Positions 1 to 10,656 of a stretch of DNA of 64,000 nt are shown one piece after another. Both the position numbers and the translations under genes were made by a program. The notes below the pieces were generated by a model, which was not told the DNA's origin, made no database searches, and saw only the letters and a program-made list of their open reading frames with translations. Where the stretch lies: assembly GCA_019925095.2 (NCBI GenBank), contig CM034392.1:15967387-16031386 (forward strand), written 5' to 3'. Each line of letters starts with the position of its first letter. The stretch's first letter is position 1. This stretch comes from Dendrolimus kikuchii. Its lineage: Eukaryota; Arthropoda; Insecta; Lepidoptera; Lasiocampidae.

Positions 1-187
1 ATAACAGTTGTGTTTATGTGACAACTAAAATAAAGCAACGTAAGTTGCTTACAGAGGCACTACTCAGAAGAACTCATTTATACTGTTGCAGATCAATGAG
101 AATTCTCATTTATTAATAAAAGTTGATAAAGGAAATTTGATTAGTGTTTTTTTAATTAAAAAAAAATGTTTGAATAATGTTTAACTT

Positions 188-563
188 TTAATCATCACCA
201 TCATTCATCACATTTTTGAAAATCTTAACTCCACTCATATAATCTACATCATACTCAGAATTGGTATCCGAGTCTGATGTCTCGTCATTTCCCGTGTTAA
301 TAATAAACAACTCATCGACCAATCAATCTTTTCGCCAGTATCCTTCTTCCAGTCTCTTCACATGATCTACCCCCTTTTTCCAATCTTCAGGGGTGATTGA
401 TAGCAAAGCCTCTAAAGGTAAAGAATTCCAATTGTTCAACATTCTTGTCTGAAACTCTTTGTTTTACGAGGTTTCAAATATATTCTACGGGGTTGAGGTC
501 ACAGTTCTACGGTGGCAGTCTAACAACTTCGTGACCATGATTAGCCAATAATTTATCTATAAC
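188..563 (-). pseudogene. C-terminal part of a broken IS630/Tc1/mariner-type DDE transposase
   Basis: On the minus strand this stretch reads as the end of a DDE transposase. It contains a 'LLANHGHEVVRLPP' segment followed by 'NCDLNPVEYI', which is the region carrying the last catalytic Glu (D-L-N-P-x-E) in this insect family. It ends with an acidic Ser/Asp-rich tail that stops near 190. Several frameshifts and stops break the frame, for example in the 'PP' segment and around 400-430. It ends abruptly at 563, exactly where the Helitron begins. Its missing N-terminal part, with the first two catalytic Asp residues, lies on the other side of that Helitron at 2950-4274. The family assignment rests on motif recognition only. 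Confidence 0.75.
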
Positions 564-2949
564 TAGAGTTTACCCCGCGGCTGCGCCGCGGGTTAACCTC
601 TAGTTCCTGCTTCTTGTTTAAAGAGCAGGCGATAATACAGGTTACAATGTACACCATTTTTATGTTAGTGCCATTTGCACCCGAAAAATTCACTTCATTT
701 TATATCGCAAACTCGATGCTTGATATATTCTCATGCCGATCTCCTGGCATGAGTCCATTTTCGGCATTAAAACTACATTTAAACAAAATTACAATAAAAA
801 CGATCCAGTATTCCCAGTGTTTTCCAAAAACTTAACAGAAAGACATATCGAGTTACTATCGCATTTTTAAAAACGATGCATTTTTATATCTATGAACTGG
901 AGAAATGATTGGTCTCATCCAAACTTTCATCCTCTATTACAAACAGTCCTAGTTTTATTTATCTATCCCCCGTCAATGAAAACTATAAAAATGACAAAAG
1001 GGACAACATCAGCAAAAAGGACAAAAAGAGCAACATCAGCAAAAAGAGCAACATGGACAAAAAAGAGCAAAAGAGCAAAAGAGCAAAAGAGCAAAAGAGC
1101 AAAAGAGCAAAAGAGCAAAAGAGCAAAAGAGCAAAAGAGCAAAAGAGCAAAAGAGCAAAAGAGCAAAAGAGCAAAAGAGCAAAAGAGCAAAAGAGCAAAA
1201 GAGCAAAAGAGCAAAAGAGCAAAAGAGCAAAAGAGCAAAAGAGCAAAAGAGCAAAAGAGCAAAAGAGCAAAAGAGCAAAAGAGCAAAAGAGCAAAAGAGC
1301 AAAAGAGCAAAAGAGCAAAAGAGCAAAAGAGCAAAAGAGCAAAAGAGCAAAAGAGCAAAAGAGCAAAAGAGCAAAAGAGCAAAAGAGCAAAAGAGCAAAA
1401 GAGCAAAAGAGCAAAAGAGCAAAAGAGCAAAAGAGCAAAAGAGCAAAAGAGCAAAAGAGCAAAAGAGCAAAAGAGCAAAAGAGCAAAAGAGCAAAAGAGC
1501 AAAAGAGCAAAAGAGCAAAAGAGCAAAAGAGCAAAAGAGCAAAAGAGCAAAAGAGCAAAAGAGCAAAAGAGCAAAAGAGCAAAAGAGCAAAAGAGCAAAA
1601 GAGCAAAAGAGCAAAAGAGCAAAAGAGCAAAAGAGCAAAAGAGCAAAAGAGCAAAAGAGCAAAAGAGCAAAAGAGCAAAAGAGCAAAAGGGCAAAAGGGC
1701 AAAAGGGCAAAAGGGCAAAAGGGCAAAAGGGCAAAAGGGCAAAAGGGCAAAAGGGCAAAAGGGCAAAAGGGCAAAAGGGCAAAAGGGCAAAAGGGCAAAA
1801 GGGCAAAAGGGCAAAAGGGCAAAAGGGCAAAAGGGCAAAAGGGCAAAAGGGCAAAAGGGCAAAAGGGCAAAAGGGCAAAAGGGCAAAAGGGCAAAAGGGC
1901 AAAAGGGCAAAAGGGCAAAAGGGCAAAAGGGCAAAAGGGCAAAAGGGCAAAAGGGCAAAAGGGCAAAAGGGCAAAAGGGCAAAAGGGCAAAAGGGCAAAA
2001 GGGCAAAAGGGCAAAAGGGCAAAAGGGCAAAAGGGCAAAAGGGCAAAAGGGCAAAAGGGCAAAAGGGCAAAAGGGCAAAAGGGCAAAAGGGCAAAAGGGC
2101 AAAAGGGCAAAAGGGCAAAAGGGCAAAAGGGCAAAAGGGCAAAAGGGCAAAAGGGCAAAAGGGCAAAAGGGCAAAAGGGCAAAAGGGCAAAAGGGCAAAA
2201 GGGCAAAAGGGCAAAAGGGCAAAAGGGCAAAAGGGCAAAAGGGCAAAAGGGCAAAAGGGCAAAAGGGCAAAAGGGCAAAAGGGCAAAAGGGCAAAAGGGC
2301 AAAAGGGCAAAAGGGCAAAAGGGCAAAAGGGCAAAAGGGCAAAAGGGCAAAAGGGCAAAAGGGCAAAAGGGCAAAAGGGCAAAAGGGCAAAAGGGCAAAA
2401 GGGCAAAAGGGCAAAAGGGCAAAAGGGCAAAAGGGCAAAAGGGCAAAAGGGCAAAAGGGCAAAAGGGCAAAAGGGCAAAAGGGCAAAAGGGCAAAAGGGC
2501 AAAAGGGCAAAAGGGCAAAAGGGCAAAAGGGCTCAAGGACAAAATAACCAAAATGATGAAAATGGCAAATCACAAAACCAACCAAAGCCTGTCCCACTTT
2601 TGGGATAATCTTTACATAAATCTATCCCAAAATCTATCCCATTATCCGGGATGAAAAATATCCCTTGTCCACCCTCGGTATTCAAATTACATATGTACCG
2701 AGTATCAGCCAAATCGGTCCAAAAGTCTTTCCGTAAAAGGATAACAAACAGAGAGACAAATATACTTTTATCCCGGAAACTATCCCATTTTCCGGGATAA
2801 AAAGTATCCTATGTTCATTCTCGGCATCGAAAATATATATATACTGAGTTTCAGCCAAATCGGTCCAGTAGTTTTTACGTGAAAACGGAACAGACAGACA
2901 GACAGACGGACAGACAGAGTTACTTTCGCATTTATAATATTAATAGGGA
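564..2949 (-). mobile_element. Non-autonomous Helitron (copy H1) with a huge internal tandem array
   Basis: Read on the minus strand, the element starts TCCCTATTAATATTATAAAT at 2949 and is preceded by A. It ends with a GC-rich hairpin (CCGCGGC-GCAGCCGCGG), about ten bases, then CTAG at 567-564, followed by T. A 5' TC, a 3' hairpin plus CTAG and insertion between A and T without a target duplication are the diagnostic Helitron features. Three other copies in this window share both ends (5845-6951, 25232-26203, 27014-28098). No Rep/helicase gene is present, so it depends on other elements. It sits inside a DDE transposase gene. Most of its length is the 8-bp array at 1065-2528. Confidence 0.9.
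1065..2528. repeat. 183-copy 8-bp tandem repeat: 78 x GAGCAAAA then 105 x GGGCAAAA
   Basis: Positions 1065-1688 are 78 uninterrupted copies of GAGCAAAA. Positions 1689-2528 are 105 uninterrupted copies of GGGCAAAA. The switch occurs once, at 1689, and I saw no mixed units. Degenerate related units flank the array on both sides (GCAAAAAG-type before 1065, GGCTCAAGGACAAAA after 2528). The unit contains no stop codon in any frame and is not a multiple of three, so long open frames cross the array on both strands and repeat every eight residues. These frames are an arithmetic artefact, not genes. The array lies at the same internal position that holds other tandem repeats in the sister Helitrons. 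Confidence 0.97.
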
Positions 2950-4274
2950 TGTATTTCTTCGGCGTTTGGTGATGAAGCGTAGGAAGTTTTCAATAAAGCA
3001 CCGTTTGGCTTGAAATATGCGTATATTTAAATATTATACGATTTTACAACACTTTTAGTTGCGCGTACTATTTTTCGTCGTCGTTCCGTTCTTGATTTTC
3101 GAATATTGGCGGTTGGCCGTAGACAATGAGCGTTTGTCATAGGCAATTTTGATATTGCGTGTACACACCGGCGCGAGCGTACTGATTTCATACCCACCCG
3201 GCTGGACCGGTGTGTACCTTCTTTTAGTAAATCGTGCCGCGACAGGTGATGTTTTATTATTAAATATAATTCAGGTTTTGTGAAATATTCCGGGAACTCA
3301 ATGTTATGTGCTTGGAGCCACTCAACCATCACTTGTTTTTTTGATTTTGAGCTCATGGTGGGAGTTCTTTTTTCCTCTATACTATGGTAAGAAGCGTTGT
3401 CCATTACAACAATACTGTTCGGTGGTATATTGGGTATAAGCTTTTCTTGTAACCATTTCGTGAAATTTTGAGTATTCATCTGGTCATGATAATCACCTGT
3501 TTTTGTATCCGCTTTAAACATTAAAAGAGCGTTATTGACAAATCCTAACTCCCACCATGAACTATAATCCAGCGGCGACCAGGGCTATCATTTTTTTTCA
3601 CTCCAACATCCGTGTCAGAGTGCCAACACTTTTTGACTGTATAATGGGCGTGTGTATCCACGTCTCGTCGATATAAATCAATTGTTTTTTGTCAGCGCCA
3701 AGTAAGTCATTTTGTCTCATGCGACGTAAATATTTAGCCCACCAAGCTTGAATATTGCGCCTTTCAATTAAATGCAATCGGTTTTGGTAACATTTTTTAA
3801 ATCGGTACCCTAGTTTTACCTTTATTATTCCACGTAATGTGTTCACACTTCCTGTATAATTTAAGTCCTTTTTTGCAGCAGCCATAATTTTACGCATAGT
3901 GGGTATTTCTTTGCGAACTGTGTACATTGTACTAATAATATTTCTTAACGCTGTTAACGTAAAGTCGTCAAAAAACTCTTTTTTATCCCTCTTTTTTTTT
4001 AAATCGGCGTTGTGATTTTACTGCCACTAGCAGTAGCAGTTTCCTTTTCGCGGCTTAACTTTGCCACTGTATTTTTGACAACTCCTGTAGCACTAACTAC
4101 ACGCTGTGTGAACTTGGTTGCATTTTGTAAGTGGTCTAAAATTTCTATTACAGTTTGCTTCGACATCATTACGTCCTCACTAGAGTCTGATATATTTTTC
4201 ATGATTCGAGTTACATTTCGAAGTAGTAACTTAGTGTCCTCCTTCTCTTTTTCAAAGTTTAATAATGAATTCAC
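2950..4274 (-). pseudogene. N-terminal and catalytic part of the same broken DDE transposase
   Basis: Three minus-strand open segments line up as one transposase. Segment 4274-3999 holds a helix-turn-helix type N-terminus ('VVSATGVVKNTVAKLSRE'). Segment 3927-3598 reads through 'PTMRKIM' and 'AWWAKYLRRM' to 'YIDETW', which has the first catalytic Asp. Segment 3521-3240 contains 'VVMDNASYHS' with the second catalytic Asp, then 'KPELYLIIKHH'. The frame is lost between 3598 and 3521. About 230 bp of unrelated sequence (roughly 3000-3239) precedes the last residues before the Helitron junction at 2949/2950. The remainder, with the catalytic Glu, continues at 563-188. The motif spacing fits insect IS630/Tc1/mariner relatives; the exact subfamily is not assigned. 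Confidence 0.8.
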
Positions 4275-4564
4275 GAGCTCGACTGTGAATTATTTTTCTA
4301 TTCATTTTAACAAAACAATAATTACAATAAATAACAACAAAACCAGCAAACACAATAAGATAAAAAAACAAAAGAACAACAAATTTAACAACAAAAGCAG
4401 CAAACACAACAATATAACAAAAAAACAACAAGAAAAACGTTGCTAACGTACTGACGTCACCAACATGGCCGCCAGGCGCATTACCAATTTGTGTGGCTTA
4501 TACTACTAAAATTATAGTTGCCAATTAAAATAGTCTGCACTTGCTATTTATGCAGAATGTGGAA

Positions 4565-4840
4565 AGTATACTAATTCTTGCGGCCCGGCCTGGTAGACGC
4601 GTCTCGAAAAGTCGAAAAACAGTCCACAGTCAGATGATAGTACATTTGACTGTCTGGATGGTTACCACACCGGTCTAGGGTATGCCGGTATAAAAACCTC
4701 GAATTATGTTCGTATTGATGGATATTCCTGTCCCCCCTTTGAGATTGGCAGCACATTGGTAATAGGGGTACCTTTGATGTTGCAAATGTCCATAGGTGAC
4801 GGTAATAATATTCCGTGAGATGAATGCCTATATGCATTAG
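4565..4840 (-). repeat. SINE-like lepidopteran interspersed repeat, diverged copy
   Basis: The minus strand contains the family core (gat...aat-attattaccgtcacctatggacatttgcaac) followed by a block resembling 'gggacaggaatatcc...'. The same layout is seen more clearly at 6527-6742, 23452-23700 and 63425-63660. This copy is more degraded and has an extra internal segment. It contains no gene. Confidence 0.5.
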
Positions 4841-4859
4841 TCCCGCAAGAAAAAAATAA

Positions 4860-5290
4860 TAAAAAGAGCGACAAATTGTCCTTCTATAACAATGGTAATC
4901 AAATATTGTCCGGCATAATATTTGGTCAATATTGTAATTAGTTTTGAATGGTTAAGTGAAAGAGATCAGTTTAAATGTGTCAGCAAGGAACTGGATGGAG
5001 GTGTAAGTTATACTAGGTTGAATTATAATTATCTGTATAAGAATAAACCATTTATTTTACGTTCGATTGAGTACAGTTTTTGACTCCGAAGATATAGCAG
5101 AAAATTCATTAAAATCAAATAGAAAATAAATGTGTAGTAATTTAAGTATCGTTACGTTTATGACAATCCTAAAACGTGTAGGTACTTAATTATAATAAAA
5201 AGTTTGCTGTACTGGACTAGATTAGAGCTACGAAGGCGTACCTACAACAGAACTAACAGCACGAACGATTAAATTGAATTATGAGTTTTG
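4860..5290. other. AT-rich non-coding stretch with nothing recognised
   Basis: No open frame, repeat family or RNA gene was recognised here. The base composition is ordinary for the AT-rich background. Confidence 0.5.
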
Positions 5291-5294
5291 TTTC

Positions 5295-5700
5295 ATCTAA
5301 TTATGATGTTCGCTTTTGAGAAGCTACCGTACTAGGGATACCATATACATTATTAAAAGTGTATAATAAAAAAATAGCAAAAATGAAACCGATTTGAAGA
5401 GTAACTAAAAAGCAAGAAATAAATATTTTCTAGAACATCTTGAAGTCTGTGCCAAGTAAAATATGACAATTACTATATAGTACATTGCTACAACAATTTT
5501 TTTTCTAATTGAACAATAACATTGATTTTTTTATTTATCTAATGTACATTATTATTTACAAATTAAATACCTTACTAAAATATATTAATTTCCATGGTGT
5601 ACTCCACACCAACTTCAAGATGTTGTAAAAAATACTTATTTTTTGCTCCTTAGTTCCTCTTGAAGTCTGTTTCTTTTTTTCTAGAAAATTTGTATTTATA
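5295..5700 (-). repeat. Fold-back repeat of the 'GAC-TTCAAGATGT' family (copy A)
   Basis: A pair of inverted arms reads 'gaagagtaactaaaaagcaagaaataaatattttctagaacatcttgaag' on one side and its approximate complement at 5620-5695, with an AT-rich spacer. A flanking block with 'gagaagctacc' matches the complement of 'ggtagcttctc' in copies B (13955-15172) and C (26216-26955). All three therefore belong to one non-autonomous family. Orientation is opposite to B and C. No coding capacity is visible. Confidence 0.6.
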
Positions 5701-5844
5701 AATTTGAGTTATTATAATCCTGTCAATAATTGACCTTCCAAGATTATTATTGCTTGCACTTTTAATTAAAGAAGGCTTTGGCCGAATGCGTCTTATTTAA
5801 AGTGTTAAAAGTTAACGTCGTTAACGCATAGCGACATTAGTGCA

Positions 5845-6951
5845 TCCCTATTAATATTATAAATGCGAAAGTAACTCTGTCTGTCGGTCTGTCTGTCTAT
5901 TACGCTTTCACGGAAAAACTATTGGTCCGATTTGGCTGAAACTCGGTAAATATATATTTTCGATGCCGAGGATATGAAAGTAGGATACTTTTTAACCCGA
6001 AAAATGAGATGGCTTCCGGGATAAAAATAGATTTGTCTCTCTTTTTGTTGTGCTTTTATGGATAAAAGCTATTGGACAGTTTTAGTTGAAATTCGGTAAG
6101 TATGTAATTTTAATACCGAGGGTGGACAAGGCATACTTTTCATTCCGGGTAATGGGATAGATTTATGTAAAAGTTATCCGAGAAAGTAGGATAGGTTTGT
6201 TTTTGTGATTTGTCATTTTGGTAACTTTGGTCATTATGGTAATTATGGTTATTTTGGTCGATTTGGTCATTTTTGTAATTTTTATCACTTTTGTTATTTA
6301 CATAGATAAATAAAATAAATATATATAAAACTAGAACGGTTTGAATTAGAGGACGAAAGTTTGTATGGTACCAATAATTTCTCAAGTATATAGACATAAA
6401 AATTCATCATCTATAAAAAATGCGATAGTAAGTTGATCTGTCTATTTGTTAAGCTTGCACGGAAGAACTACTAGGAGTACTGGATCGGTTTTGCTGTAAT
6501 TTTGTTTACATTTTTTTTTATTGCGGGAGTTCAGCAGGTAGGTAGACGGCCCACTTGATGGAAAGCGGTTACCATCGCCTATGGACATTTACAACACCAA
6601 AGGTGCTACAAATGCCCTGCTGCTCTCTTAAGGGAGACTGGAACCTGGTCACTAATGCCGGAACACAACTCAAGGCTGTAATGGCGGCAGACTCTAGACC
6701 AGGGGTGGTAGCCATCCAGTCGGGCAAATACCCTACCACCTGGAAATGCATGCAATGTAGTTTTAGTACCGAAAATTGACATAAATACTTTTAATGCCGA
6801 GAGGTGGGATAGTTTGTGATATAAAATGAAGTGCATCTTTCGAGGGGCAAATAGCACTAACATATTTTTTTTTTACAATGTAACCTATTTTGACGCCTAC
6901 TCTTTAAACAAGAGGTACGCACCTGCGGTGCAGCCGCGGGGTAACCTCTAG
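5845..6951 (+). mobile_element. Non-autonomous Helitron (copy H2)
   Basis: It begins TCCCTATTAATATTATAAAT at 5845, preceded by A, and ends with a GC-rich hairpin then CTAG at 6948-6951, followed by T. The internal sequence matches the other Helitrons here, including two 'ccgatttggctgaaa' segments and 'gataaaaat...tttgtct'. At the tandem-repeat site (about 6205-6300) it has only a short, degenerate array of roughly 9-bp units (ggtaatttt, ggtcattttg). A SINE-like repeat (6527-6742) has inserted into it. It carries no protein gene. Confidence 0.9.
6527..6742 (+). repeat. SINE-like lepidopteran interspersed repeat nested in Helitron H2
   Basis: The block runs from 'gggagttcagcaggtaggtagacgg', through the 'gatggaaagcggttaccatcgcctatggacat' type core, to 'ggaacctggtcactaatgccggaacacaactcaa' and 'ccctaccacctgg'. 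The same order occurs at 23452-23700 (plus) and 63425-63660 (minus). Its position inside the Helitron makes it the younger insertion. Confidence 0.7.
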
Positions 6952-6973
6952 TATTTTATATATACGTTAATTG

Positions 6974-7237
6974 TCAATATTTAACGCCGTTAACAATGTC
7001 GTATCTCAAATTGCACATTACGCCCATCGCCACATCTGTATGAAACGGCTTATACCTTTTACTTATGAAGCCGGCAGCGTCACATAAGCAATTAGAAACA
7101 ATAATGTACGTACAGTGCGCGCTAGGAAGAGTCGGTATAGCAATTTGTCCTTGTGGATCGATAGCATCCGCCCACCATATATGCTGGGCGTTGCAGAACA
7201 AGACGAAACCGAACAGCAGGGTTACAACGATCTTCAT
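6974..7237 (-). CDS. Doubtful small secreted protein (87 residues)
   Basis: A minus-strand ORF starts at ATG 7237 and stops at 6974. Its first 17 or so residues (MKIVVTLLFGFVLFCNA) look like a signal peptide. The mature part has four Cys and a central 'NCLCDAAGFISKRYKPFH' segment. I do not recognise the family. Its 3' end lies 22 bp from the end of Helitron H2, so the original 3' UTR was displaced. A block of about 40 bp covering 'YKPFHTDVAMGV' recurs at 36322-36362 with a few mismatches, which points either to a gene-family remnant or to repeat-derived sequence. A possible acceptor (tttcag) lies upstream near 7265, so a 5' exon could be missing. No polyadenylation signal was found. Confidence 0.35.
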   Translation of the reverse strand: MKIVVTLLFGFVLFCNAQHIWWADAIDPQGQIAIPTLPSAHCTYIIVSNCLCDAAGFISKRYKPFHTDVAMGVMCNLRYDIVNGVKY

Positions 7238-7329
7238 TTCTACTGATATTGATTATAATGCTCTGAAAATATTTGATGAAAATTATCTTGTTCAAATGAA
7301 TACAAAACAATAATATTTTCACAAATCCT

Positions 7330-8040
7330 CCCGAAAGAAAATCGTTTCATACCTAGAATGATGCGTGAGGCTATTGAAATCAAAAAACACCCAAAATTTC
7401 AATAGAGAAGATGGTTGGCAAATACCACCTATTTGGGATCCGATCATCAAAACTATTAAGACCCAAACCCAGCAAAAACCTACTGCCAGACCTCAAAAGA
7501 CACTGTGAGCTCATTCTGCGTGCTACGGAACACAAACCAACTTGACTGATAATTACTTTTATTTTTCCTACCATCCATTTTAATATTATATAAAGTTATT
7601 AGAGCTATTAACTTTTTACCGTACAGAGTATAAGAGAGTAGAGACCAGCCAGTAGATGTTGTAAAAGTAAAAGCGGTGTTTAAGACAATGTCTGTCTTTG
7701 TTGTCATGTCATGAAACAATATAGAAAATATACGGAAGTGAGAAAACTTTTCTAAAATTGAAAAATAATGATATATACATCATTACATGACATATTACAT
7801 CTCAATGATATACATATAACTTTTATTGAATAAATTGCATTATGACATTGGACAGTGGTAAAAATTATATTTTACCAAAGCAGTTTTCCAAATACCTACT
7901 GAAGTGTATTTGCGAATAGGCTCTTTATATATTAGCTGCGTGTCATTTAATTTTCTGTGAAGTTTGCATGAATTTTAGCTTGTTTGCTTAGAAAAATTGC
8001 ATTTTAATTTTATTACGTTCCAGATTATCTGTTAGTAACT
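7330..8040. other. Non-coding stretch, nothing recognised
   Basis: It contains only short accidental frames. It ends at a TACATACATA simple repeat (about 8043-8061) that is the tail of the LINE fragment to its right. Confidence 0.5.
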
Positions 8041-8041
8041 A

Positions 8042-8757
8042 TATACATACATACATACATAACTTCACGCCAGTTCCCTTGCGGGGTAGGCACGAACAAC
8101 AGAGCGCCATTCAGGCTTATTCTTACACACCACACTTGCTTCTTGACATTCATAGCTCTTGTCATGCACGCTCATCTGTTCTTAAGGCTCCTGACATCAC
8201 CTTCTGCTAGTACACGATCAATTTGATCATGGAAGGTGTGTCGTGGTTTTCCACGACTTCTGCATCGATCCAATTTTGCATTGTATATCTGTTTAGTCAT
8301 TATTTCATCATGCATTCTTTCCACATGCCCGAACCACCGGAGCATTCCTTTCCTGACCATCTCCCCGACACTCTCTTTCAGACTAACTCTCTTTCTTACT
8401 TCGGTATTACGAACGCGGTCCGCGAGCGTCACTCCGCAGATTCTGCGCAGTGCTCGCATCTCGACCGCATTTACTCTACTTTTATGCTCTCGCTTCCATA
8501 CCCAACTCTCACTTCCATACGTGAGCGTAGGCACCAGCACCGCGTTGTGTATGGCAAGCTGGGCCTTCTGGCTGAGGTTCTTAGCGCCTAGAAGTTTACC
8601 TAACAGTCCATTCACACTATTCTCCAAATTCACTCTTCTTTCTATATCAGCGGTGTACTTTCCATCCCTGCTAAAAGCACATCCAAGATATACAAACTCA
8701 TTCACTTGCTCCAGCATAACATCATCAGTTTTGGTAGTTGTGGCAGTTTATTTTTGA
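8042..8757 (-). pseudogene. 5'-truncated LINE: C-terminus of reverse transcriptase ORF plus tail
   Basis: The minus-strand ORF at 8717-8172 has the conserved post-catalytic LINE signature: 'VNEFVYLGCAF', 'LENSVNGLL', 'VPTLTYGSESWVWKRE', 'ALRRICGVT', 'MLRWFGHVERM' and 'SRGKPRHTF'. The frame extends a little upstream of the first Met, to about 8750, where the insertion is truncated. After the stop come about 110 bp of 3' UTR ('cactgg..cctacccc..gcaagggaac') and a TACA tail at 8061-8043. The polymerase catalytic motif lies in the missing 5' part, so the copy is dead. The same 3' end occurs at 16183-16252. Confidence 0.85.
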
Positions 8758-8759
8758 AG

Positions 8760-10640
8760 GTAGTTGAATAAAATTGATGTTGTAAGAATTTTGTTGTTTT
8801 AAGTCTAATGCTTTTGAACCAAATGCCTATCAAAAGGTAATCGATTTTGTCCCTATTTTTCTTGTCCTCATTATCCTGATACAATATTACAAATAAAAAA
8901 GTATGTACATATTGTAAGGTGCAATTTATAAAGTACAAAGTCTTAGGACGTCACCATGGAAACCATTTTTGAGGATTTTGGTCGTTTAGTTTAGTTTAGT
9001 TCAAGAAAGCGTTGCGTATCTGAGCGCTAGGAGGTTATTTTACTTATATAAAAACTGAATTATTTGTTTAGAAATCATGAGCGAGGTCGTGGACAAAAGC
9101 TAGTATATTGTATATCAACCTATATTTTATGACAAAATTATTTGAATTATGGTGAGAACTGCTTAATAATCCGTGGCTTGGTTTAGAAAGAGTCAGCGGA
9201 TATACAGATGGATAGCCAGACATGAAAAGCGACTTTGTTTTATGAATGTATTCAAGTACTAAATAAACTATACCATTTTTTACACTTATTGATTTATAAG
9301 ACTTTGTAACTAATTTTGTAATAAATTATAAAGGATTGCAGTCTATGCCGTCATAATGCCGTAAGTCAAACGGCTCAAACGTCATAAATTTACAATCCCA
9401 ATAATGTTGCCACCTTTATGATTGAGTGATTTTTGTAATCATGGTGATTTCCTAAAATATTTTATCACTTTGTTTAAATGAATGTCATCAGTGGTTAAAA
9501 AAAATTGTATTCACTTCGTTATCAAATTAGGACAAGAGCATTATCTCATATGATTCTATCTAGACTCTAGATAATTCAATTAATCTCCTTTTGTGTGGGA
9601 AGGGAGCCGAAATGTGTGCTCTCCTGCTTTACCCCCTTCTTAGTGGACATAACCATCTCGTACAGGAGGTTTCAGTGCGGCGTACCATTAGAGATCTAAA
9701 GTCTCGTATAAAAAATTAACTAAGTGGAAAAAAATATCGGAAGAATTATGAAGTACACTCAACATAGTCATAAAGTCAACATAATTATCGGATTTAGCCA
9801 ATAAATTCTTTCATCATGCCCCTGCTGCACCTGTTTATAAGACAAGTTAATATTATTGGCTGTGTCCTAATGCGTATTATTTATAGCGTTAAAAATAAGT
9901 CAACAATTAGCTGTGTGTATGTAGTTATGCATCCTGCCCCGGGCCGCGTTATCATTACGAGAACCTGAATGTTGACACTGCCCATTTCCGGTCAAACGGA
10001 TATTTTTGTCTAGAGCCCACACAGGTGGCCGGGGATGGTACGATGTCACCGCGGGAGGATGCATGGCCTAGGCAGTTAGCAGTGTGCATCGGACCTGCCT
10101 AGACTCATAATGATTAAGTTTAGAATAATCGTTAGTTACAAATCGTGTTTCAAATAATTAAAATTTAATGATACATTTCTTAATTTTAATTAATCTTTTT
10201 ATTAATATCGCTCCCCCGATCTTGACTATGTTATATATGTTTACTGTTGTTTGTTTGTATTGTTTAAAGTCACTAACAATATCACATCTCAAGCTTGGCT
10301 ACGTCTACGTATTATCTTTACTGGTGTGTTAATTGAAGCGACGACAATAACATTACGACTGCGACGCAGGTGTATCGGGAACACAAAGTCAAATATCTGG
10401 TGATTTAAATTCTAATAAGGTAGCAACATTAAATACTACTTTCAAAGTTTCAAGTTTCAACAATTCAAAATTTTAAATAGTGCCGTCAATACTTCTATAA
10501 TGTTGAATCGAATTGTAATATAATTAATTACATAATAATTATGTAAATAATGGTAGTGAATTGTGAACTAAAATTTAATTCATTATAGAAAAAAAATAAC
10601 ATATATCATTTTTTCACCTGTTGTATATAATTATATCGGA
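8760..10640. other. Intergenic region with two GC-rich patches
   Basis: No gene was seen. Two patches differ from the AT-rich background: 9595-9710 ('ggaagggagccgaaatgtg...') and 9935-10090 ('cctgccccgggccgcg...gggaggatgcatggcc'). They look like old repeat fragments, but I could not assign them. The part just upstream of 10657 is presumably the promoter and 5' UTR of the GPR143-like gene; no TATA box is obvious. Confidence 0.5.
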
Positions 10641-10656
10641 ATTCGGAGTCTAGAAA

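Noticed and set aside
1065..2528. CRISPR array
   Set aside because: Units are contiguous 8-mers without spacers, and the genome is eukaryotic.
892..2654. Long ORFs of 496-581 codons over the tandem array on both strands
   Set aside because: They are the translation of a stop-free 8-bp repeat in all frames; they have no start context, no conserved domain and identical octapeptide repeats in each frame.
8223..8757. Plus-strand ORFs of 122 and 173 codons
   Set aside because: They are antisense to the LINE C-terminal ORF at 8717-8172.
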